DNA from: Arachnomyces sp. PD_36
Taxonomy: Eukaryota > Ascomycota > Eurotiomycetes > Onygenales > Arachnomycetaceae
Length of the DNA: 64,000 nucleotides
Direction: 5' to 3'
Assembly (NCBI GenBank): GCA_032988195.1
Contig: JANTQE010000036.1
Coordinates: forward strand, 1-64,000
Position numbers and translations under genes: made by a program
In this document: in pieces, positions 56,017 through 64,000 of the stretch
How the letters are laid out: the number at the start of each line of letters is the position of its first letter
Position numbering within the stretch: the stretch's first letter is position 1
Notes under the pieces: generated by a model
Seen by the model: the letters and a program-made list of their open reading frames with translations, nothing else
What the model was told of the DNA's origin: nothing
The model's database searches: none

Positions 56017-57183
56017 ATGGTAAGCGCGGAGAGAACCCCGGTGGATACGTCCACGGAGACGGTTGAGCAAGAAGGGGCCCAATTCGACCTGATAGGGGTC
56101 GTCAATAAGATCCAAACCATAACCCCGACTCTCCGTTCGTTCTTCGGCCTCAATTCCTATGAGAAGCTTCCCAAAACTTCATCCAAGCGACAGCATGATT
56201 CGTTCCTAGAAAAGCCCCTGAGGACGACTGATCTCCAGAATGGCGATCTCACAGAGAAAGCCGAGTCGACGACATCGACCGGAACAGTGCTATACCTCGC
56301 ATATGGCTCCAACATGTGCGCAAAAACCTTCCGAGGGAAGCGCGGCATTGATCCCATCTCGCAGGTCAATGTCCTCGTCCCCGAGCTCAGCCTAACATTC
56401 GACATTCCGGGGCTTCCATATCTGGAGCCTTGTTTCGCGGGGACGACGTATCGTGACGCTACGGCAGCGTCTTCTGCAGACGAATCTACCGGCGACAGCG
56501 AGGGAAGCAAGTGGAAGAAACCACTAGTCGGAGTTGTCTACGAAGTCACAACCTCAGACTTCGCACACATCATCGCAACCGAAGGAGGCGGGCGCTCCTA
56601 CGTCGACACCCTCGTCGACTGCCACCCATTCCACCCAGATTACTCCCCCTCCGACCCCGTCCCAAACCACCCAACCACCACCCCGCTCAAAGCCCACACC
56701 CTCCTCTCCCCATTCGCCGCAGCCGCCGCGGCAAAAGACGGCGCAATCCAACTCCCCTCAGACGGCACAGCCCCGCTCCCAAAAACCCCATCCGAAGAAT
56801 CGAAATGGTCCTCTATTTTCCAGAGCGGGCACCCGAGGCCGACACCGGGCCACTCCCAACCCTCCCCCCGATATCTCAACCTCCTTACCAGCGGCGCCAA
56901 GGAGCAAGATCTCCCATCCTCATACCGCGAATTCCTCAACTCCCTCCAACCCTACCGAATAACTAGCAAGAGGCAACGAGTCGGGCAGTTCATATTCCTC
57001 CTCCTCTGGGCCCCAGCTCTGATCATAGGGATCCAAATTTCGGGACTATTCGCGGATAAAGATGGACGGAGTCCGCAGTGGGCTTCCGCATATGGGAATG
57101 TGATGTTCGGGGGGATGTGGTTGACTTATGACTATTTATTCCGGCCGGTGTTTGGTGAAGGGGAGAGGACGGAAGGGGGGTGA
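56017..57183 (+). CDS. Gamma-glutamylcyclotransferase-like protein with C-terminal membrane helices
   Basis: Single-exon gene of 388 residues from the ATG at 56017; upstream in-frame codons lack an ATG. The GGCT/AIG2-like fold is shown by LYLAYGSNMCAKTFRGKRG (substrate loop, residues about 90-108) and NVLVPELSLTFDIPGLPYLEPCFA, then VGVVYEVTTSDFAHIIATEGGG, where a Glu in the ATEGG turn is the expected catalytic position. A Pro/Ala-rich region (about 220-290) separates it from one or two C-terminal hydrophobic segments (FIFLLLWAPALIIGIQISG and VMFGGMWLTYDYLF). Relatives in fungi range from glutathione-related enzymes to GliK-type cyclotransferases of epipolythiodioxopiperazine clusters; no such cluster surrounds this gene. 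Confidence 0.87.
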   Translation: MVSAERTPVDTSTETVEQEGAQFDLIGVVNKIQTITPTLRSFFGLNSYEKLPKTSSKRQHDSFLEKPLRTTDLQNGDLTEKAESTTSTGTVLYLAYGSNMCAKTFRGKRGIDPISQVNVLVPELSLTFDIPGLPYLEPCFAGTTYRDATAASSADESTGDSEGSKWKKPLVGVVYEVTTSDFAHIIATEGGGRSYVDTLVDCHPFHPDYSPSDPVPNHPTTTPLKAHTLLSPFAAAAAAKDGAIQLPSDGTAPLPKTPSEESKWSSIFQSGHPRPTPGHSQPSPRYLNLLTSGAKEQDLPSSYREFLNSLQPYRITSKRQRVGQFIFLLLWAPALIIGIQISGLFADKDGRSPQWASAYGNVMFGGMWLTYDYLFRPVFGEGERTEGG

Positions 57184-57852
57184 CGATAATGATGGCGTGA
57201 TGTGCTGATGTTGTGGTGTCGTTGTTGTTTTGTTACACATGATGCATAACGTATATATCTCACTTTCTTTGTCTATCTATAATCTCTGACTGAACTTTTT
57301 AAGAAATTGCTTTGTGATTCGTGCATTTGGTGTTGGAATCTTGGACTGTATCGCGATTCACAGCCGCCATGATCCGATGGTGTCGACGAGGTCAGAATCA
57401 CAACATTAGAGACTAATTAGATACCATTATTTTCTCCTGTCCTCTTCTCTAGCTCTTACTGAGTGGTAAAAAGTACATTTGATCTAAACGGTCAAGTGGA
57501 ATTCCGCTCCAACTTAGAGAATCAACTCTCTCCTCTCATCGTGGTCCAATCGATTCTTCCTGTCTGAATCTGGCGATCTCGTCATCCGAAGGCATCTATC
57601 TGCACGATTCCATCCACAACAACAACGCGCCAGGAGTGGAGAGCAAATCATCAGCAGTAAAGGAGGACAAAAGAAAAATTCTTGGTTGAAAGGAAAGATA
57701 CTAAAATGTACAATTGAGAGCTATATGATATATCAAAACCCCTCTTGAACAAAGGAAAGGAAAAGAGAAAAAAAAATTTAGTAATACGATATCTTTTTTG
57801 TCTCTCCTTCTCTCCTCACACATACACTCTCATCTTCATCATCTCACAACCC
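57184..57852. other. Convergent intergenic region
   Basis: 3' regions of the GGCT-like gene and of cyt1. Contains an A-rich tract near 57745-57783. No gene recognised. Confidence 0.5.
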
Positions 57853-59156
57853 TTAACGTCTAGGACCAACAGGGGGGTTGTACACGATCTTTCGAGACTT
57901 CATGCCAGCCCACTTGTATCTCTTCACCCACACGCTGAGGGCGAAGAGGGTTCCGACAACGGCGAGTGTCTTCAGACCCATCTTCTTGCGCTCGTCCATC
58001 TCTGGCTCGGCGGCCCAGTTGAGGAATTCGGTGACATCCTTGGCCATCTGGGAGGTGGTCGCGGGGGTACCGTCCTCGTACTCGACAAGACCGTCAAAGA
58101 GGACACGGGCCATAGCAATACCTGTTGGTAGAAAAAATGAGTGTTAGCACCTCACTTGGCCATCACAGGGTAGAATCCACTTACCAGTTCCCGGGAAGTA
58201 TGGGTTGAAATTCAAACCCTCCTGAACGGCAGCACCAGCTGGTGGCTCATCCGGGTATCCCGTCAACAAACTGAAGATGTAATCACAGCCTCCATGTCGG
58301 GCCTTGACGATCAAACTCAAATCCGGAGGAAGGGCACCGTTGTTGGCTGCGCGAGCGGCCTCGTCGTTCTTGTAAGGAGCGGGCATGTAGTCGGACAGCT
58401 TTCCAGGGCGTTTCTCAATTTCTCCCTCATCGTTTGGCTCGGTATCATATTCGTTCTCCTCGGCCATTGCCTTCATTTCGTCGACAGTGTGCATGGTGCC
58501 GACAAACGAGCGCCATGGAACACGGCTGAGAGAGTGGCAGGCAGCGCAGACTTCTCGGTAAACCTGGAAACCACGGCGTAGTCTTTATACCAAATTCGAA
58601 TCCGTAAGCAAAGCACGTCGAATCATTATAGTCCAATGGGGGAAGTATCTTACGCTTGATGATCGAATGACTTTGTCCACTTAGCGTGCTCCCACGGGTA
58701 TTGAGTAGGATGCAACCTGAATCGAAATGGTTAGCAAATGTCGTCCTGGATGATTGCGGGGAGTGGAGGTTTCGGGTTGGCGGGAAAAAGAGGCTATCCG
58801 GGGTGGAACTCACCCTTCCTCAGCAGGAGTCATGGCAAAGGCCTCTTGTCCATAAAGATGATAGTACCAAGCGATAGATCCGGCTGCTACAGCGGTAGCA
58901 GCAGAGGCTGTGAGGGTCAGATAGAACGGAGAGCTGGCTTGCTCAGGGCCGGAGGATGAGGATGAGGCCCGCTAGACATCATCACGTTAGCGATCCATCT
59001 ATCATATATCCATCCCAATGATGCCTTATCCCCAGTCCACGGCCTCGTAGCTCAATGCCTGGGTAGAAGGGTGGTGCATACCGTCGTAGTTCGGCGGAGA
59101 GTCTGGCGTGAGACAACCCGGCTGGGCGCACCGCGCAAGACTGATCTTGCCAGCAT
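57853..59156 (-). CDS. cyt1: Cytochrome c1, heme protein of complex III
   Basis: Passes electrons from the Rieske protein to cytochrome c in the bc1 complex, facing the mitochondrial intermembrane space. Exons 59082-59156, 58814-58971, 58654-58716, 58185-58582 and 57853-58121 give 320 residues. An Arg-rich presequence (residues 1-25) is followed by a hydrophobic sorting helix (about 43-57). The covalent heme site CAACH is at 111-115 in VYREVCAACHSLSRVPWRSF, rebuilt using acceptor ATAAAG at 58583. The Met heme ligand is in PYFPGTGIAMARVLFDG across the last intron. The C-terminal anchor is LKTLAVVGTLFALSVWVKRYKW with the tail KIVYNPPVGPRR. Five exons is a dense split for this short gene. Confidence 0.95.
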
Positions 59157-59514
59157 GGTTACGAATTGAAGTCCCTCCGACCGCAGGATAAGGAGAACGG
59201 GCGAAGGATTCCACAGATGAAGTGGTGATGGGAGGGATTGAACGTCGTTGTGAGGGCTTTGAAGGATGCAAAAGTTGACGATGGGAGTCTTTGAAGGGTC
59301 AAGATTATTCGACTTTTGGCGAGGCGGCGTTTGATTGGCTGTGGGATCGGCTGAGAACACAGTCGTTCTGATTGGACAACGTGACCTCGACGCCTCGGCA
59401 AAAACCGCGTCAAGAAGAAGAAGGAGGGACGTTGACGACGATAAAAAGGAGAATGAAACTGGTTTGAGTATGCTGCGGCTATGAATCTACTGATGAGCTT
59501 TCCCCCCTCCCTCT
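59157..59514. other. Short intergenic region
   Basis: Upstream of cyt1 and downstream of pch2, both on the minus strand. Holds the cyt1 promoter; no gene recognised. Confidence 0.5.
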
Positions 59515-61301
59515 TCATTTCTCACTGGCTTCCACTTTCGCTTTCACTTCTTCATTCACCCCCTTCCTCAAGGCTGTCAGCGCCTCTTGCACAGTACAGG
59601 TAGCTCCCCTCGTATGTAGGACTAACGAAATGGCAGGAAGCCGGCGAAGGGTGCGGCCACTAAGATTCTGTAAAAACTTAGAGATCATACGGCTTACTGT
59701 CGCTAGAATGGGACTTTTTGGTGAACAACTTACCGCACTAGCTTCCGCGATATCTGCAAGTTGTTTAGGAACAGACTCGGAGAATATACCATACCACAGA
59801 ATCATCTCATCGTAGCTTGGAAGCATCAATGTCTCCGATGGATGTGCCTGGTGCTGGAGCTGCGTGTTAGGGTCTGTGGGGTCCACCCGAAATACGTCAA
59901 AAGTAGATCCTTCGATAATCCCGCATCGGCTCAAATCCTCCAGGCAGCTTTTATATATTGCGTAGATAACATGTCTAGATGGCGGTGGAATGTATTGTTT
60001 GATATCTATTCGATCGAGAAAGGCAGAATCCTATACCAATTAGTTTAGTTTACCTCGAGACGTTTCCCGCGCTCACCAATGCTGTTATCAGATTGCTAGT
60101 ACAGAACACAACTACATTAGGATGATGCCGGATGCGGTCGAGCGCAGTCAGAAGAGCGTTGACAGCTCTCATCGCATCAACCGGTTCGCTCCCATTGAGA
60201 GCCTGTTCCCTTTTCGCAGCCAGGGTTTCAACTTCGTCCACAAAAATGCAGACGAAAACGTCTTCTTCCTCATCGAGCATAGCTTCAATGTTTTCGAACA
60301 TCTTGCTCACGAGCTTGCCGCTTTGGCTAAAATATTTACTACCGAGTGAATGGGCGTTGATTTCAACCATCTTGCTCGTTGGGAATATCTTCCCCAAACG
60401 AATCGCGAGCTTCTGTGCTAGTCCGCGGCTATACTATATTAGCGGCCACTACAGAGCGCTCTCATAAAGTGACATAACTTGCCAAAGACTAGTTTTGCCA
60501 GTTCCTGGAGGGCCATGGAGCAGGATAAGGCGGTTCCAGTTTATTATCCACGTATCGAGTTTCTTCCACGAGACCGATACTAATCAATTAGCAAGTAAAC
60601 CCGTTGTTCTTTTGTTTCTATGGGAGGAACCGTACGCATTCGAGTGACCGCTCTCAGTAGGTTAGAAGGAATCGGCTCGTCGAATATGAGTCTACTTATC
60701 AGTGAGCCACAGCCCTTGTGAGTATCCCGTAAAATTGTAACCCACGATTCCCAGATTCCATCCAATTCCTTGTTTGGAAGAAGTATCGTACGTGCCTGAG
60801 GTGTGTCGTCATCCCACTTCTCCAATGAGGTATCCATAGCCTGGGAGCTCCCCATCTCCACATCACGTAGCTGGTATGCCTGAACGTCCATCTCCACGTT
60901 ATCAAGGCGGTACGCACCGCTTTCGATTTCGACATGTGGCCCAGTACACTCTATCACTCTTATCGACTGTAGAAACTGCGCGCACGAGTGGTTGAGGCCG
61001 TCTGCCAATCTTCTTAGTGGTGAGTTCAGCTGAAAAGAGCCCTCGGAGAAGACAGACCAAATGTGCATATCTGCTGTCCTAGGTTCAGTACGGCAAAGTT
61101 CTCGGCCAGCCATTTGGTCACCTCTTCACGGACCTGTAAAGAGTTCCAAGTTAGGCAATTGAACAAAATCTAGAAGTATAGAGAGTGGGTACCCACGATA
61201 TCTGTCCGAATAATGACATTGTCTTCGTCCGTTTGCACTCGAGCCTCGACGTGTAAGATTGCCTTGTGCATCGTCTCTCTCTGAGCAAGTTGGCTTTGCA
61301 T
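59515..61301 (-). CDS. pch2: AAA+ ATPase Pch2/TRIP13
   Basis: Hexameric ATPase that remodels HORMA proteins (Hop1, Mad2) in meiotic axis control and checkpoints. Eight exons: 61197-61301, 61058-61133, 60746-61001, 60636-60691, 60483-60579, 60077-60428, 59734-60030 and 59515-59667; 463 residues. Walker A HGPPGTGKTS is at about 186-195, followed by LCRGLAQKL, which is only restored by a GC-AG intron (TTTG|GCAAGT, 60429-60482). Next come GKIFPTSKMVEINAHSLGSK, Walker B FVCIFVDEVETL, DAMRAVNALLTALDR (arginine-finger region), sensor VVVFCTSNLI, FLDRID and GRTLRRLPA. Introns 60692-60745 (54 nt) and 59668-59733 (66 nt) are multiples of three and leave the frame open. The N-terminal domain (about 1-160) is less conserved, as in the family. 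Confidence 0.93.
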
Positions 61302-62522
61302 AATTGAATTAGGAATGGATTTTCGAAGATATCAATGTACCTGCATGTGTGTATTCAGGAGAAAGGGGTTGGCTTCACGTCAAGCAACGTTGAAATAAGC
61401 TCCTGTGACGTACTCTTACAGCCCAGCTTGGTTTCTGGCAATCTACGCGACAAATAACCGCGAAATGGAAATAACTTAGGAGAGCAGAGGATCGTATCAC
61501 TATTTTATTTCAAGGAAAGCTTGGGAGTGACATATAAATTATAATTGAGCTTGAGATTATAATTTACAGGTATGTACCCCCCTGGGTTAACGTTACGGGT
61601 ATGACATTGGATGAAATATCGATTTCATCACGGCGAGATATAAAAGTCCGAGGGTTCTTCTTCAAGGTTGTGTCTTCGGGGACAAGCCCATCCCTATACA
61701 GCAGGCCATATCCTGAAATAGGACGGTGAGCCGGATTCTGCTAAGTATATTTGGCTTATCATGCCATGTAGTTGACCAGATGCATGCAGCCAGTTCGACT
61801 AGTCTCGACCGGAGGGTTCCTTATCTTGCTGAATCGAAGCAATACAAGTGGCAGGTCTCTTGGAAGAGTAGATCCCAGATTACTCCTAGGATATAGAAAA
61901 GGATTTCCTGCCCCCCGGACCAGACAGTTAGGAGCACCTTTACAGGAAGGGGGTGAAAGCTTCTAATCCGCCCCGACTTCGAAACATGAAAACTGGAGGA
62001 CAAAAAATCCTCGTGTGAAGTCAAAGAGTTTGTCGCTGAGACATGGAACATATACAAATCGCTATGTATGGAAATAGCTTAACTTGGGTCGAGGAGAAAT
62101 GGTTCATGGAGATGGAGAAGGAAAGGGAGAGAGGGTGGTTAACGGAATGCGATGGAGATAATACGAAACCCATGTATGTAGCTCGTAATATTACAGTGTA
62201 TATCGTATCCTTGGTGAGGTCACAATACGCAGCTATACATTGCGTAATTATCACGACCTCAAGGATGCGCTTCACAACAAAGAAAGCATTATTCCCATTC
62301 CTAACAGACGACAAGGGCCACCACATTTGTATGTTACTATGGTGGAGGGACCATGGAGCTGATCCAGCCAACAAACATCACCTAGCGGACAAAGAGAGCG
62401 AAGAAGGTCAACTTGTTCAGAGTCCAAAGGAATTACAACCAAATTACCCTCACCCACTTGAGCTTCTAACTTGGATCTCATGGGAGACTGCGTCTCTTAA
62501 AGGGCGAGTATAGACACGGAGA
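61302..62522. other. Divergent intergenic region
   Basis: About 1.2 kb between pch2 and the recyclin gene. A plus-strand frame of 156 codons at 62043-62513 has no family character and no splice extension. No RNA gene could be confirmed. Confidence 0.5.
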
Positions 62523-64000
62523 ATGTCCAATGTCAAGAAGAACCCTAGGCCCCCAAGCGGCCGACCTCGAAAGGATGTCCTCGCATCCCTCAAAATGGCC
62601 CAGCTGGAGGTCTCGAAGCCAGTGCTCCCTGCTGGTAATACCCCTCCCCCTCCCTACTTTGAAGTCCATTCGCTAACTAGGGCCAGAGATCATGTCGTCG
62701 ATTCTAGACTACCTAGGGCCCCTAGACCTCATCCGCGTCGCGCGAACGTCGAAGTTAATGCTTGAAATGGTGTACGACGATTCGAGATGGGTTCAGAGGC
62801 TAAGAAAGATGGGATGTTGGAATGAATCGGAAGCCAGAGCCAGAGCTGTACGGAGCCGTGGGGTGACCCCGGACGGCATAGCGAAGCCCCAAATGTTCGA
62901 GAAACTACCGATACATGGTAATGGGAGCGACCCGGGTCTGGCGATCAAGCCGGCTGCGGAGCAGGGCCAATCCCCGGCTGATGAACAGCAGACTCTCTCG
63001 GACGGCTTTGACGCCATAAACCTCTCGATTCCAACGTCAACAGAAACAGGAATCTCCCCCGAATCGCACAACGGAGCTCTGACAGCCTTGAAAAGAGTAC
63101 AATCAATCCGGGGCGAAGCGCGGCGAGAATATGGCAAGGTCTTCGCCTATCTAGCACCGTTCTACAATGATCTCCTGGCTTCGAATGCACCTTCCGACAG
63201 CTTGGTTTTCCAAGAATATAAAGCCCCCGAACAACAGGCCCAGATGTTAGCGCAACTTCAGGCTTTCAGCAAAAGTGACACCGTCGAAGGCGGGAGCGAC
63301 AGGGAGAGACGACTGTTGAATGCAGTAGATGATTTCGAAGCAGTAGCGCTAGAGGAGTTTAAAGAGGGCTACGACTTGGAAGATATCGATGGACGGATGC
63401 GAAATTACGCTCGTGTCCTCGAAACCCTCAATGGCGGTCGCGCTGTCATAGATTATTTCATCCGAAATAACCACCTCGTGACCAGGAGTTCAGAGCTGGG
63501 AAGTGCCGCAGATTGTATCAATCGGTCTACCGGAGCTGCCTCGCTCGATCATACGCATGCGTTTCTAACTCGTCTCTATGTGGCATATAACGAAGAGATC
63601 TCCATAATTGACCGAGCTTTCTCAAACCCTTCTGAGCTATCTATTTTGCTTCTTGACAAACTGGGGAATGATATCCTATATCCTTTCCTGTCTACTCTTT
63701 TCAAGGAAACGCGTCAGGAGAACATTGGATCTTATCTAAAAACCGTCTCGGGTACATTTGGCCAGAGCCTCAGATTTTCCCAGGAGCTTCAACCGCCGCA
63801 AGGCTCGGGTGATGACTATCACGATGCTGTTGATAGACTTATCAACCAAGCCTTTGAGCCACATCTCAGCATGTATCTTGCAGAAGAGCTAACCTACTTT
63901 CGCAAAGTCTCCGATTCGGCCGTGAGCGAATGGGATCGGGCACTTTCTGAACAAGCGGCGTCCACTGAATCGTTTCTCATGTCGAACGTCAACCGACGGG
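62523..64000 (+). CDS. rcy1: Recyclin-1-like F-box/Sec10-domain protein, 5' part
   Basis: Endosome-to-Golgi recycling factor that combines an F-box with an exocyst Sec10-like C-terminal region. Exon 1 is 62523-62634; a 46-nt intron (branch GCTAAC, acceptor ACTAG) joins LPAG to PEIMSSILDYL. Exon 2 starts at 62681 and stays open to the window edge, so the gene is truncated here. The F-box is at about 37-80 (PEIMSSILDYLGPLDLIRVARTSKLM, RWVQRLRKMGCW). A Ser/Glu-rich linker follows, then YGKVFAYLAPFYNDLL and the Sec10-like helices: LEDIDGRMRNYARVLETLNGG, DYFIRNNHLV and DLAFLTRLY-like repeats. The remaining C-terminus, expected to include the rest of the Sec10 region, is outside the window. Confidence 0.9.

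Noticed and set aside
56017..57183. GliK-type toxin-cluster gene
   Set aside because: GGCT-fold motifs alone do not show this; no other gliotoxin-type gene is nearby and the protein has extra membrane helices.
62043..62513. 156-codon plus-strand frame between pch2 and the recyclin gene
   Set aside because: No domain, no splice-supported extension and ordinary intergenic composition.
1..64000. CRISPR arrays, rRNA genes and full-length transposons
   Set aside because: No regular short repeats with spacers, no rRNA blocks and no transposase or reverse transcriptase frame were seen.

Overview
The window is nuclear DNA of a filamentous ascomycete (Pezizomycotina, most likely a eurotiomycete). 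The evidence is many short introns (about 45-110 nt, GT/GC donors, CTAAC/CTGAC-like branch sites close to the AG), a Zn(II)2Cys6 regulator, a heterokaryon-incompatibility (HET) domain, fungal forms of Uba4, Slx9, Gdb1, Aro3, recyclin-1 and Pch2, and mitochondrial-type nuclear genes (Sdh2, cytochrome c1). Species cannot be fixed from sequence alone. Exon boundaries below were rebuilt by hand from splice signals plus reading-frame and family continuity.

Layout. 0-5.3 kb: 5' end of sdh2, an RlpA-like membrane-anchored protein, uba4 (tRNA thiolation / molybdenum cofactor) and slx9 (ribosome export). 5.3-12 kb is accessory: a small unknown gene with a doubtful start, an imperfect tandem repeat, an aminoglycoside-phosphotransferase-like kinase, a GC/G-rich tract, a 607-aa ankyrin/deaminase-fold protein, and two diverged copies of a 140-150 bp repeat. 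12-27 kb: NAD-dependent glycerol-3-phosphate dehydrogenase, glycogen debranching enzyme, a CSC1/OSCA-type channel and an amino acid/auxin permease family transporter. 28-34.5 kb: a PD-(D/E)XK-like protein, a kinase-fold protein and an F-box protein. 35-43.3 kb: aro3 with an upstream Gcn4/CpcA-type site, a 2OG-Fe(II) oxygenase, acetate kinase, an MDR reductase and a cupin. 44.9-46.9 kb: a Zn2Cys6 regulator. 47.5-54.9 kb: a 1.5-thousand-residue multi-exon protein and a decayed HET gene. 56-64 kb: a GGCT-fold protein, cyt1, pch2 and the 5' part of recyclin-1.

Most genes are independent housekeeping units on both strands. Two places stand out. One is the ankyrin plus deaminase-fold gene in the repeat-bearing accessory block. 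The other is the 47.5-61.3 kb interval, where the HORMA-remodelling ATPase Pch2 lies about 7 kb from a large protein whose layout (helical N-terminus, PH-like domain, long disordered region, C-terminal coiled coil) resembles the Red1/Rec10/SYCP2 class of meiotic axis cores. That second identification is inference and needs structure-based testing.
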